Source: Nodosilinea sp. E11
GTDB lineage: Bacteria > Cyanobacteriota > Cyanobacteriia > Phormidesmidales > Phormidesmidaceae
Reading direction: 5' to 3'
Length of the DNA stretch: 64,000 nt
Assembly (NCBI RefSeq): GCF_032813545.1
Contig: NZ_CP136520.1
Coordinates: forward strand, 4,024,001 to 4,088,000
Of the stretch, positions 54,835-64,000 are shown one piece after another; position 1 is the stretch's first letter, and every line of letters begins with the position of its first letter. The notes under the pieces were generated by a model that worked only from the letters and a program-made list of their open reading frames with translations, was not told the origin of the DNA and made no database searches. The position numbers and the translations under genes are program-made.

Positions 54835-56772
54835 TCATTCATAAGTAAGCCATTGTATTGTGTCGGGATATTTCTCATGCAGAGACTTAAAGACCTCTGC
54901 AACATATGAGTTAGGATTACTTACATGAATAATAAGCGTGTCGATTGCTCTCGTCAACGGAATCATTAGCCATTTTTTAGCATAATCCATGCCAGCCTTA
55001 TCCTCATCGAAGAAAAGCCCACTCCTCGCTCTGTCAGAGATTACTGGTTTCGTTCGCTTATGGTCAAAAAACTCATCCAAGGCAAAACAAACTACCAGCC
55101 ATCCTTCAAGGCCACGACATGATTCATATTGCACTATTCGAAATTGCTCTAAGCTAGTTGGGTATTCACCTCGCAAATCTTGCTTTACGGCATCCCACAC
55201 ACTTCTCCCCCAATTGCGATATGTCTTAGCAACAATCGATTCTCGCCCATCCTTGGTCTTGTTTACCCAGCTCGGCGGAACACAAAAAAGCATGTCTACA
55301 GGCTTATTCCCATCATTGTTTGCGGTTAAAAATATTCGTTGATGAAACTGCTGTGAAAGGCCGTTTCCCACGACGACGTAGACCTTCCCCCCATAAGATT
55401 CAGGTAGAGGTTCAAGATCCCAGCCTTCAAGCTGAATCTCTTCTGAAACCCTTTGGACGACCTGGCAGAGTGCTGCTTTTAGCCTCATGCTCTTTCGAAG
55501 AGTGATTACTTGAGACTGCCCTTTGGATAGTCCTTCCCGCCAGTCAATTTTCTCAACTCCGCGAACAAACTGATCAACTCCGTCTGCAATAACAATATTG
55601 CTTGATTCATATAATTGATAAAGAATGTCTCGCTCTGATTGAGGCCAATCTTGCGATTCATCAATCAGCAAGAGATCCCATGTCAGTTCTCTACTTCTCA
55701 AAGCTCTAGCCCTATTAAGGTCGTCACGAGAGATCACGTTTTGACGTAAAAGCTCAATCGCTTCGTTTTTGTATTGCTCATATTTTTCAAGAAAATCAGA
55801 GCATTTATTATTTATAATCCCCAGTGCGATTAACCACTCATACATAAAAGAGTGAATCGTTTTTACTGCCATACCAGGTTCACCGACAGCATTACGAACT
55901 CCACGAATAGATAGCAATCTAGTTATATCAGCAACCAATGCTTTATTGTATGTTAGAAGTATAACCCTCAAGCCATACTCGTCATAAGCTTGGTTTGCTA
56001 TTTGAATTAAACGTACGGTTTTACCGGTACCTCCTCTGCCACGAATGATTAGCATCTGCTCACCAAGTTTCTTGGCATACTTTTGCTGATCTCGGCTCAA
56101 TACACTTTTAGTAATAGCTTCAATTCGTCTTCTGTCAATCTTTGATGCTTCCAATCGCAACGAGAAAACTGACATTATTTGATTCATCCATAATCTAGAA
56201 GAAAATGTTTCAATTCTTTGCCTCGATTCTCCATTTAAAAGCGCAATTTTATCTAATAGCATTAGCCAGTTAGTATCAGCACCAATGATATTGCTATCTC
56301 TTTTAGGAAGGTGGCTGGAAGAAACATTAGTTAGCCAAATTATATTTGTAATCCACGGCGCTTTGCCTGTTCTTGAATTTTTCTCAATGTACCTCTTTGT
56401 CGAGTACTTTTGCGCCTCACTTTGCGATGTTACATCGTGATCCTTGTTATTGTATTTGACATAACAAGTATTTCCCTCAAACCAAACAGAGTCAAAAGCA
56501 TGACTTTTCACTTCTAACGTTACACAGAAAGAATGAATTGTTTTGCCATTCGAAGTCTGAATGAGATGGCCATTGTGGCGATAGTCTGCAAAAAATAAGA
56601 GTAGGTCTACATCCTGAACTTTTTGGCCAAAGCACTGCACATTCGAAAATATTTCTAAAATTATCTCCTGTGATTCGTTGATTTCTGGCAATGCATTTGA
56701 GGCTGCTTGGGCTAAGACAAGAGCTGCTTTGTATTCATCTGTATTCGATTTAATTCCATGCAAAATAAGCAT
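54835..56772 (-). CDS. NERD nuclease-SF1 helicase fusion protein
   Basis: A 645-residue protein. Residues about 30-150 look like a NERD (nuclease-related) domain: D56 in QDVDLLLF, E87-x-K89 in TLEVKSH, and glutamines at about 117-121. This is the D...ExK...Q pattern of restriction-like nucleases. From about 225 a UvrD/Rep-like SF1 helicase follows: Walker A GRGGTGKT (245-252), LLTYNKALV (Ia), Walker B LLLIDESQDW (D371, E372), VITLRKSMR, ESCRGLEGWLVVCFALDEFF (motif V) and PLTRAIDTLIIHVSN (motif VI). The gene is AT-rich. Neighbours are toxin-antitoxin genes. A DNA-degrading defence role is an inference. Confidence 0.8.
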   Translation of the reverse strand: MLILHGIKSNTDEYKAALVLAQAASNALPEINESQEIILEIFSNVQCFGQKVQDVDLLLFFADYRHNGHLIQTSNGKTIHSFCVTLEVKSHAFDSVWFEGNTCYVKYNNKDHDVTSQSEAQKYSTKRYIEKNSRTGKAPWITNIIWLTNVSSSHLPKRDSNIIGADTNWLMLLDKIALLNGESRQRIETFSSRLWMNQIMSVFSLRLEASKIDRRRIEAITKSVLSRDQQKYAKKLGEQMLIIRGRGGTGKTVRLIQIANQAYDEYGLRVILLTYNKALVADITRLLSIRGVRNAVGEPGMAVKTIHSFMYEWLIALGIINNKCSDFLEKYEQYKNEAIELLRQNVISRDDLNRARALRSRELTWDLLLIDESQDWPQSERDILYQLYESSNIVIADGVDQFVRGVEKIDWREGLSKGQSQVITLRKSMRLKAALCQVVQRVSEEIQLEGWDLEPLPESYGGKVYVVVGNGLSQQFHQRIFLTANNDGNKPVDMLFCVPPSWVNKTKDGRESIVAKTYRNWGRSVWDAVKQDLRGEYPTSLEQFRIVQYESCRGLEGWLVVCFALDEFFDHKRTKPVISDRARSGLFFDEDKAGMDYAKKWLMIPLTRAIDTLIIHVSNPNSYVAEVFKSLHEKYPDTIQWLTYE

Positions 56773-56886
56773 CTTAACTCTACTAAATTAATGATAAAAC
56801 TTTTAAGGTTAACTTGGATTAATTTATAGTACTTGTGAGTTAGTCCTAGGCTAAAACCTTTTCCTGCTAATCAACTCAGATCGTTT

Positions 56887-57111
56887 TCATGCCAACAAGG
56901 TAGGGTGATTTAACTTACGAGCGGCATAGACCAGCAATGCCTTGATATCGTCCAGCTCTAAATCAGGCAAGTCTTCTAAAATTTCCTCGGCGCTTAGCCC
57001 TGCCGCAAAAAGGTTTAGCATATCCGAAACTCGAATTTTCATGCCTCGGAGGCAGGGGCGACCACCACACTACTTAGGGTTGATCGTAATTCGCTTAAGT
57101 AGGCCTGACAT
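56887..57111 (-). pseudogene. DUF433 antitoxin gene with an in-frame stop
   Basis: The full-length frame from the ATG at 57111 (MSGLLKRITINPK) would code 74 residues, the normal size of a DUF433 protein. Codon 14 is TAG (57070-57072), after which the family sequence continues CGGRPCLRGMKIRVSDMLNL and LSAEEILEDLPDLELDDIKA up to the stop at 56887. Translation could resume at the ATG at 57042 to give 51 residues, retaining the helix-turn-helix-like part but losing the first strand. The usual PIN-like (DUF5615) toxin partner is absent. Confidence 0.75.
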
Positions 57112-57277
57112 TATTGAAGGTTACTTTAACTTCGAAAACTCTGCAAGAATCTGTTGTAGCAGTTCTCATTCGGATGAGGTACAAGTCAGTTGCCCAAGTC
57201 CATAAACTGCAAAGCTTCTCTTTGTTGAGGTGTACCTCATGCGTTCAGGAACCGCTATAAAAAGTTCAGTCATATGT

Positions 57278-57511
57278 TTAGGCGCTTAAGCTCAGTGACT
57301 TTACCTTCTCTATAGCCCGGTTGATGTCTGGCAAAGAGCGGCCAAGTTTTTCAGCCGTTTCCATCCATAGCTGTTTTACAGTTTCTAGCTCATCTAATGT
57401 TTCAGCCAGTGTTTCTCCTTGAGCCAAGCAACCCTTGAGGGCCGGAACCTCGGCCACATAACCGCCCTCATCACAGGGGTAAATTACGATCGGGTAGTTT
57501 GAAGCAATCAT
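57278..57511 (-). CDS. hicB: HicB family antitoxin
   Basis: A 77-residue protein with the HicB fold (degenerate RNase H-like): YPIVIYPCDEGGYVAEVPALKGCLAQGETLAETL, then a helix (ELETVKQLWMETAEKLGRSLP). It has no C-terminal DNA-binding domain, so it is the short HicB type. It neutralises the HicA RNase encoded 22 bases upstream on the same strand. The pair looks intact. Confidence 0.88.
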   Translation of the reverse strand: MIASNYPIVIYPCDEGGYVAEVPALKGCLAQGETLAETLDELETVKQLWMETAEKLGRSLPDINRAIEKVKSLSLSA

Positions 57512-57533
57512 AGACTCTTCTCCTTCGTATGAA

Positions 57534-57767
57534 TTAGTCGTTGGCCTGATCTATCAGCTCAAGCACTCGTTTTACATAAACTGTCTTAACTTTATTGCTG
57601 TGAACTGGAATCACCAATATGAGTTTACCTTTTATGAAAATATGATGACTTCCTGTAACGCGATCAAGCTTAAAGTCTTCATATTCAAGCAGCTTACGGA
57701 TATCTGAAAACCTCACATTGTTGGGGTTATTATTCAAACGTTCACGCAGCTTTTCTCGTTTTGTCAT
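57534..57767 (-). CDS. hicA: HicA family toxin (mRNA interferase)
   Basis: A 77-residue double-stranded-RNA-binding-like RNase. The catalytic histidine lies in TGSHHIFIKGKLILVIPVHSNKVK, preceded by VRFSDIRKLLEYEDFKLDRV. Family members are 60-90 residues. The frame can be opened at 57803, but the ATG at 57767 (MTKREKLRERLNN), which follows GAAGAG, is better. Toxin first, antitoxin second is the normal hicAB order. Confidence 0.87.
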   Translation of the reverse strand: MTKREKLRERLNNNPNNVRFSDIRKLLEYEDFKLDRVTGSHHIFIKGKLILVIPVHSNKVKTVYVKRVLELIDQAND

Positions 57768-58022
57768 AGGCTCTTCTAATTTGGAGAATTCACATAGTTG
57801 CACTCTAGCCGTGCTTCTGCGACAATGCTACTGCGGGGAATGACTCTGGGCGGGGAAGAGAGGAGCTGCGAACTCCTCAAATCCCCTAAGTCATCCCAAC
57901 TTAGGCTAGGTAAGCTGGCGATAACCTGGATTCATTCTAGGATCTAGCGTCTTTTTTACCTTCACATTGGGACAAAGCTAGACCATTCCTCGTTTTCCTT
58001 ACCGAAAACGGAGATACCCGTA

Positions 58023-58262
58023 ATGTTTAACCCAACCGCCGGGGAGCCCAACCTCCCCACCAGCTTTCGGCTGCCCACCTACCAGCCCGACAAGCTCTGC
58101 CACATTCTGCTCGGCGACTACGCCGCCCTGGTCGAAGCCATCAACCGCATGGAAGTGCTTCGCTATTGCGACAGAGTCGGCTGGATCGATCCCATCCCCA
58201 CCGGGCGCAGCGGCGAGTACATCAGCGTCATGACCCGCCGCATTACGCCACCAGAGATCTAG
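58023..58262 (+). CDS. Small conserved-looking protein of unknown function
   Basis: A 79-residue protein with start MFNPTAGEPNLPTSFRLPTY, then QPDKLCHILLGDYAALVEAINRME, VLRYCDRVGWIDPIPTGRSGEYISV and end RRITPPEI. GC-rich codon use matches the chromosome rather than the AT-rich island before it, so it marks the island edge. It has a GGAG ribosome-binding site about 10 bases upstream. I do not recognise a family; two cysteines and a WIDP segment are the only distinctive points. A repeat cluster separates it from ureC. Confidence 0.65.
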   Translation: MFNPTAGEPNLPTSFRLPTYQPDKLCHILLGDYAALVEAINRMEVLRYCDRVGWIDPIPTGRSGEYISVMTRRITPPEI

Positions 58263-58429
58263 CCCATCCCCTCTAAGGAGGGGTGCCCGTAGGGCGGGGT
58301 GGGTTAATCCAGGCCGCAGGCAATTTCCCTACCGCCAAAGCGCCCGCAGACCCAACCCTGCCCCTCCGAGGAGGGGATTTTGATGTGCCATCCCCTCCTC
58401 GGAGGGGTGCCCAGAGGGCGGGGTGGGTC
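58263..58429. repeat. Three copies of a 40-base GC-rich repeat upstream of ureC
   Basis: Copy 1 at 58263-58305 (CCATCCCCTCTAAGGAGGGG then TGCCCGTAGGGCGGGGTGGG) and copy 2 at 58388-58429 (CCATCCCCTCCTCGGAGGGG then TGCCCAGAGGGCGGGGTGGG) are direct repeats. Copy 3 at about 58348-58384 is inverted (ACCCAACCCTGCCCCTCCGA). Each can form a hairpin. They fill the spacer before ureC, leaving about 100 bases for its promoter. Confidence 0.8.
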
Positions 58430-58535
58430 TGCTTCACAGTTGCGATCGCCCTCGGTAGCCCAATTGACCAAATCGGGGAGATCCCGCATTCTAGAGTGGT
58501 TCTAGCTAGATCTGCCCCATCTCTGAGGAGTCCCC

Positions 58536-60245
<1,710 letters not shown>

Positions 60246-60373
60246 CGGGGCATTTCTGGTCAGCAATTGTCTTCTCAGTCAAACGTCAACTCTCGAAACG
60301 GTAAAAGTTTCGTGGCTATCATAAAGTTGTTGAAATCGTCATTAACCAATGGCAGATTTGCAACTGACCCCAT

Positions 60374-60379
60374 TAGAAT
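60374..60379 (+). promoter_or_regulatory. Candidate -10 box of Yfr1
   Basis: TAGAAT lies about 10-14 bases before the first stem of the Yfr1 RNA. No convincing -35 box is visible at the standard distance. Confidence 0.4.
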
Positions 60380-60387
60380 AGAGTAAA

Positions 60388-60457
60388 GCGGAGACGAAAG
60401 TTTCCGTTCACTCCTCACACCACACTCCGCCCAGGCCTTTGGTCTGGGCGGTTTCTT
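60388..60457 (+). ncRNA. yfr1: Yfr1 small regulatory RNA
   Basis: The ultraconserved single-stranded motif ACTCCTCACAC is exact at 60410-60420. It is framed by a 5' hairpin CGGAGAC-GAAA-GTTTCCG (60389-60406) and a 3' terminator hairpin CCGCCCAG...CTGGGCGG (60427-60451) followed by TTTCTTA. This is the complete Yfr1 layout. Yfr1 is known from nearly all cyanobacteria, commonly close to trxA, as here (151 bases upstream). It pairs through the CU-rich motif with target mRNA leaders and affects membrane transporters and stress growth. It is too short for any coding annotation. Confidence 0.92.
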
Positions 60458-60607
60458 ATGGGGGCTAAGGTTAAAAAACCTCCCTCATTGTGCCAATACT
60501 GGCTAGTTTATGTAAGTTAACGGTCAGATGTTGCCCGACCCCTTAAATAGCCGGGGGGTGGCTATGGTAAGATTGCGTGTGGTTAACAACGGCAAGGAAC
60601 ACTAGGC

Positions 60608-60928
60608 ATGGCAGCCGCTCAGGTAACAGACTCTACATTCAAGCAAGAAGTTCTCGAAAGCACCGTCCCCGTTTTGGTTGACTTTTGGGCCCCCTGGTGT
60701 GGGCCTTGCCGCATGGTGGCTCCGGTGGTCGAAGAAATTGCTGAGCAGTACGACGGCCAGATAAAAGTTGTTAAAGTTAACACTGACGAAAATCCCAGCA
60801 TTGCCAGCCAGTACGGCATTCGCAGCATTCCCACCCTAATGATCTTCAAAGAAGGGCAGCGGGTTGATATGGTCGTGGGTGCAGTGCCCAAAACCACCCT
60901 TGCCAACACCCTCGAAAAGTATCTCTAG
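60608..60928 (+). CDS. trxA: Thioredoxin
   Basis: A 106-residue disulfide reductase. The active site is [13 protein letters not shown] (C-G-P-C). The conserved cis-proline lies in [14 protein letters not shown]. m-type thioredoxins of cyanobacteria are about this length and pass electrons from ferredoxin-thioredoxin reductase to Calvin-cycle and other targets. An AAGGAA ribosome-binding site precedes the ATG at 60608. It lies downstream of Yfr1. Confidence 0.96.
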   Translation: MAAAQVTDSTFKQEVLESTVPVLVDFWAPWCGPCRMVAPVVEEIAEQYDGQIKVVKVNTDENPSIASQYGIRSIPTLMIFKEGQRVDMVVGAVPKTTLANTLEKYL

Positions 60929-61023
60929 CTCCATTAGAGGCAGAGATTGGTCTCCATCCTGCCGTCGAAAGGGTCTAGGCTGAGCCGACAGAGCAGAGTT
61001 TCTTAAGGAGATTTCTAGAAAAG

Positions 61024-61113
61024 AAGCTCCCCGCTGTATTTGGCGACTGTAGCCACCGTAGGGTGGGCACTGCCCACCCTTAGGGAGAAAGTTTTCCAGA
61101 AGTCGCCTAACGG
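61024..61113 (+). repeat. Dispersed repeat, copy A
   Basis: AGCTCCCCGCTGTATTTGGC then GACTGTAGCCACCGTAGGGTGGGCAC and TGCCCACCC. It matches the reverse complement of 48780-48834 over about 55 bases. The right part (GTCGCCTAACGGC) also has a counterpart in copy B. It contains the GTAGGGTGGGCACTGCCCAC palindrome shared with 43017-43036. It sits in the 382-base trxA-LOG spacer. Confidence 0.75.
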
Positions 61114-61210
61114 CAGGCCTTTTGCTGAGCTATTCCTAAACGCTGGTTTGCCCGTCTGAGCGCAAACCGTTTGAGCCTAAACAGAGTGACTTGGATCAAT
61201 AGTTGAATGA

Positions 61211-61250
61211 CCCTCTGGCGAGTCGATAGTCTCTCACCAGAGGGTTTTTG
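61211..61250 (+). terminator. Intrinsic terminator
   Basis: CCCTCTGG at 61211-61218 pairs with CCAGAGGG at 61237-61244, followed by TTTTTG. The loop is 18 bases. It lies 280 bases after trxA, just upstream of the LOG gene. Another hairpin, GGTTTGC...GCAAACC (61145-61168), precedes it, so a separate small transcript is possible. Confidence 0.8.
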
Positions 61251-61310
61251 CACGGCAAGGGCCAAAAATGTCGCTAGAATAGGGTGCTACCTCTAAGGAC
61301 TCTCCAGCGT

Positions 61311-62375
61311 ATGGTTGCGCTCCCCTCAAATTTACCCTCTAGCGTTCAGGCTGATTTGGCCACGGTGCTTGAGCAACTGCCCCATATGGAGCACGGCAAG
61401 CTGATTCGTCAGGTGCTAGAGACGATTTTGCGCATGATGGGGCGAGAGGCTGACCGGCTCGACTGGAAAATATTGAACCATGCCTTGCTCGATATGGAGC
61501 AGGGTTTTCAGGTGTTTTATCCCTATCGCCACACCCGCAAAATCACCATCTTCGGTTCGGCTCGTACAGGCGCAATCAGCCCCGACTATAAGTTGGCCGA
61601 GCAGTTCGCCAAGCAGATCACTGAGTTGGGCTTTATGGTGATGACCGGTGCCGGGGGCGGCATTATGGAGGCGGGCAATGCTGGGGCTGGCCCCGAGCAC
61701 TCCTTTGGTCTAAACATTCAGTTGCCTTTTGAGCAGGGGGCTAACCCCGTGATGGAAGGCGACCCCAAACTGATTAACTTCAAGTATTTCTTTACCCGCA
61801 AGCTGTTTTTCCTGCGGGAGAGCGATGCCTTGGTCTTGTTTCCGGGCGGGTTTGGCACTCAGGATGAAGCCTTTGAGTCGCTGACGCTGATTCAAACCGG
61901 CAAGGCCGACCCGATGCCAATTGTGATGATCGATCATCCCGATGGCTCCTACTGGCAGGGTTGGGATAGCTATATGCGCACTCATCTACTGAGCCGGGGG
62001 TTGATTAGCCCCGATGACCCTAGCCTTTACACCATTACCGATAATGTCGATGATGCCTGCCACATTATCAGCAGCTTCTATCGGGTTTATCACTCTTGCC
62101 GCTATACCGACGATCGCTTGATCCTGCGGCTCAAGTGCGATATCTCTGATGCCGCCATCGCCTTGCTTAACGATGAGTTTAGCGACATCTTAGCCAAGGG
62201 CCAGATCGAAAAATCTGCCGCCCTGCCCGAAGAATACAAAGACGAAACCATCTCCCTGCCGCGCCTGGTGATGCACTTTAATAACCGTGATTTTGGCAAG
62301 CTGCATCAGCTGATCTGGCGGCTTAATGACCTGGGTGACCACCGCCCCGAAGCTCAACACCCTGAGAAGAAATAG
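61311..62375 (+). CDS. LOG-family (TIGR00730-like) Rossmann-fold protein
   Basis: A 354-residue protein. The lysine-decarboxylase-like/LOG fold shows ITIFGSARTGAISPDYKLAEQFAKQ, VMTGAGGGIMEAGNAGA and the catalytic PGGFGTQDEAFESLTLIQTGK, corresponding to PGGxGTxxE. True LOG enzymes release cytokinin bases from nucleotides; the longer form seen here has an extra N-terminal helical part (about 90 residues) and a C-terminal extension, and its natural substrate is unclear. An earlier in-frame start at 61284 is possible; the ATG at 61311 is preferred. Confidence 0.87.
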   Translation: MVALPSNLPSSVQADLATVLEQLPHMEHGKLIRQVLETILRMMGREADRLDWKILNHALLDMEQGFQVFYPYRHTRKITIFGSARTGAISPDYKLAEQFAKQITELGFMVMTGAGGGIMEAGNAGAGPEHSFGLNIQLPFEQGANPVMEGDPKLINFKYFFTRKLFFLRESDALVLFPGGFGTQDEAFESLTLIQTGKADPMPIVMIDHPDGSYWQGWDSYMRTHLLSRGLISPDDPSLYTITDNVDDACHIISSFYRVYHSCRYTDDRLILRLKCDISDAAIALLNDEFSDILAKGQIEKSAALPEEYKDETISLPRLVMHFNNRDFGKLHQLIWRLNDLGDHRPEAQHPEKK

Positions 62376-62439
62376 GCGAGTGGGTGAGTGCAGGAGTGGG
62401 AGATTGTAGGTGCGAGAATAGTCAGGCGTAGGGAACTGA

Positions 62440-62476
62440 TCGCCTCCCCACCCATCCACCCATCTACTCCCTTACC
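62440..62476. repeat. CATCCACC-type repeat before glsA
   Basis: CCCACCCATCCACCCATC, then TACTCCCTTACCTATCCACT: the tandem 8-mer family again, decayed at its right end, stopping 12 bases before the glsA start codon. The whole spacer 62376-62488 holds no gene. Confidence 0.65.
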
Positions 62477-62488
62477 TATCCACTCTCT

Positions 62489-63448
62489 ATGTCCCAGGTT
62501 CAAGCGTTTTTAGAACAGCTTTACCACGAGTTTAAGGGGCTTAACGACGGTCAATTAGCCACCTACATTCCTGAGTTAGCTCGGGCTAATCCCGACTGGT
62601 TTGGTATCAGTCTTGTCACCCTTGATGGTCGCACCTACGAGGTGGGCGATGTAGCGCAGAAGTTCACGATTCAGTCAATATCGAAGGTGTTTGTCTATGG
62701 CATGGTCTTAGAAGACTATGGCCGCGAAAAGCTGTTAAAGAAAGTGGGGGTAGAACCTACGGGCGACCCCTTCAACTCGCTCATTCGGCTAGATGAAGAC
62801 TCAAAGCGCCCTGAAAACCCGATGGTGAATGCCGGGGCGATCGCCACTACCGGTCTAATCAGTGGTCACCACCCCGCCGATCGTCTCAATCGCATGCTAG
62901 ACATGTTTCAGCGCTATGTGGGCAATGAGGTGTTTGTCGATGTGTCGACGTTTATCTCAGAGCGTTCTACTGGCCATCGCAACCGCGCCATGGCTCACCT
63001 CATGCTCAACTTCGGCATGATCGACCAGCCCATTGATGATGCGCTCGATCTTTATTTTCAACAGTGTTCGGTGCTGGTCACCGCCCACGACCTAGCGGTG
63101 ATGGCTGCTACCCTCGCTAATCAAGGGATCAACCCCATTACGGGGCAGCGCGCTGTCGGAGCCGATCATGTGCGCGATATTCTTAGCGTCATGTACACCT
63201 GCGGCATGTACAACTTTGCGGGCGAGTGGGCCTTTAGAGTAGGCATTCCGGCCAAAAGCGGTGTATCTGGCGGAATTCTCGCCGTGGTGCCCAATCAGGC
63301 AGGCATAGCGGTGTTTTCGCCTTTGTTAGACGGCCACGGCAACAGCGTGCGCGGGCTAAAGGTGTTTGAAGCTCTAGCTCAACAGTATGGCTTTCATCTG
63401 TTCGACCTTTCCCTCGGGCGCTGCCGCTTCACCAGTCTTGAGCCTTAA
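62489..63448 (+). CDS. glsA: Glutaminase
   Basis: A 319-residue serine-dependent glutaminase with a beta-lactamase-like fold, converting glutamine to glutamate and ammonia. The catalytic SxxK is S63-I-S-K66 ([10 protein letters not shown]). Others are [31 protein letters not shown] and the tyrosine/glycine motifs [31 protein letters not shown]. Length and motif order are typical. No STAS or cNMP domain is attached, unlike some cyanobacterial glutaminases. It is probably monocistronic. Confidence 0.95.
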   Translation: MSQVQAFLEQLYHEFKGLNDGQLATYIPELARANPDWFGISLVTLDGRTYEVGDVAQKFTIQSISKVFVYGMVLEDYGREKLLKKVGVEPTGDPFNSLIRLDEDSKRPENPMVNAGAIATTGLISGHHPADRLNRMLDMFQRYVGNEVFVDVSTFISERSTGHRNRAMAHLMLNFGMIDQPIDDALDLYFQQCSVLVTAHDLAVMAATLANQGINPITGQRAVGADHVRDILSVMYTCGMYNFAGEWAFRVGIPAKSGVSGGILAVVPNQAGIAVFSPLLDGHGNSVRGLKVFEALAQQYGFHLFDLSLGRCRFTSLEP

Positions 63449-63540
63449 GCGGCGGTTGAAAACAGATTTGTCGGCCTGTAGAGGCGTAGCCAGAGGCTGA
63501 TCGCATTTGCCCTGTTGAATCGGCGTGACAACCGACACCT

Positions 63541-63571
63541 TGTAGGGGCATTGCACTGCAATGCCCCTACA
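63541..63571. repeat. Perfect 31-base palindrome
   Basis: TGTAGGGGCATTGCA, central C, TGCAATGCCCCTACA: a 15-base-pair perfect inverted repeat. Its right half plus AAATC recurs at 23651-23671. It lies 93 bases after glsA and could also act as a transcript end, though no T-run follows. Confidence 0.8.
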
Positions 63572-63618
63572 AATCTGGAGTAAACAGATGAAATTTGATA
63601 TAAGTCGCTGCCTTGGAA

Positions 63619-64000
63619 TTAGCGTTGAACCGGGACACGGTCGTACTCAAAGGCCCTGATCATACCGTTGGTGTAGGGTGCTAGCAGCGACTGTTGACTG
63701 GGGGTGACACGGTGTAAAATTTCATCCATTAACACTTCATTCCACCTCGATGCCAATGCCCACGATATGCCAACATTCTCTAACACCATAATGCACAGGG
63801 CCACCAGTTCCTGCTCAACCGTTGTCAGATTACCTTGCAAAACACAGAGCCATAGGTAGATCTGAAACATATCCAAATCTCGCATGCAAGAGTGTTGAAC
63901 TGCCAAATCGTTGAGGGTGCCTCGGCGGCCTTGGTAATGGGGAAATCCCTTAGTCAACCGCGCACAAACTGCCGCTGAAATGTCCCGCGTGATCGGTAAC
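63619..64000 (-). CDS. Unknown protein, 5' end beyond window
   Basis: The frame is open from the stop at 63619 to the end of the window (about 126 residues). A TTG at 63957 is the first internal start codon, but the reading frame continues upstream (LPITRDISAAVCARLTKGFP), so the true start is probably outside. Visible parts are predominantly helical: MFQIYLWLCVLQGNLTTVEQELVALCIMVLENVGISW and LAPYTNGMIRAFEYDRVPVQR. I do not recognise a family. Confidence 0.5.
   Translation of the reverse strand, partial: LPITRDISAAVCARLTKGFPHYQGRRGTLNDLAVQHSCMRDLDMFQIYLWLCVLQGNLTTVEQELVALCIMVLENVGISWALASRWNEVLMDEILHRVTPSQQSLLAPYTNGMIRAFEYDRVPVQR

Noticed and set aside
56942-57205. 87-codon plus-strand frame
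   Set aside because: It is antisense to the interrupted DUF433 gene, whose family motif is readable on the minus strand.

Overview
The window comes from a cyanobacterium, most likely a GC-rich filamentous Leptolyngbya/Nodosilinea-like organism (the genus is inference). The support is: very frequent HIP1 octamers (GCGATCGC); a Yfr1-type small RNA next to trxA; the cyanobacterial block lpxB-lpxA-fabZ-lpxC-Omp85-purC; ccsA, dapL, short-form hisG, DUF3288 and DUF3105 genes; an apocarotenoid oxygenase; and a stand-alone groEL under a perfect CIRCE operator. Most of it is ordinary chromosome. Accessory DNA is concentrated at about 26.5-27.4 kb and 54.1-57.8 kb, with many short repeats between genes.

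Layout: 0-2.6 kb valS (cut by the window edge); 2.8-3.6 kb a UPF0175/DUF3368 toxin-antitoxin pair; 3.7-5.5 kb CIRCE-groEL; 5.6-5.8 kb a promoter followed by a long rod-like RNA that may be 6S RNA; 5.9-11.4 kb two envelope proteins, ccsA and an MscS channel; 11.5-15 kb a response regulator, a tandem ArsA/Get3-like ATPase and a DUF3105 protein; 15.1-20.3 kb a MerR regulator, mnmA, DUF3288, gamma-glutamyltransferase and a carotenoid oxygenase; 20.3-23.2 kb an FHA-penicillin-binding protein and a carboxymuconolactone decarboxylase-like protein.

23.8-32.8 kb is a compatible-solute import region. An OpuC/ProX-type system (binding protein, ATPase, permease on +) faces a second permease on the minus strand, which follows a complete MalEFGK-type sugar importer. 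Between the two OpuC-type permeases sits an AT-rich methyltransferase-like gene flanked by sites resembling integron recombination sites, so it looks like a captured gene cassette. 33-34.3 kb holds ExbB/ExbD, and 34.4-41.3 kb holds lipid A synthesis, outer-membrane assembly and purC.

41.5-48.5 kb carries dapL, hisG, an SLC45-like sugar transporter, a sodium/solute symporter and a DUF981 membrane protein. 48.6-53.5 kb carries tRNA-Ser(GCU), sbcC, a 43-residue membrane protein and a group 2 sigma factor. 54-57.8 kb is an AT-rich island with a nucleotidyltransferase antitoxin beside a broken partner, a fused NERD-nuclease/SF1-helicase, a DUF433 antitoxin gene interrupted by a stop codon, and an intact hicAB pair. 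It resembles a decayed defence/toxin-antitoxin island. 58-64 kb holds a small unknown gene, a lone ureC, Yfr1, trxA, a LOG-family protein, glsA and one partial unknown gene.

Repeats are a theme. There are tandem CATCCACC-type tracts at five spacers, two telomere-like GGGTTT tracts, two copies of an approximately 80-110 bp palindromic element, and many GTAGG...CCTAC palindromes.
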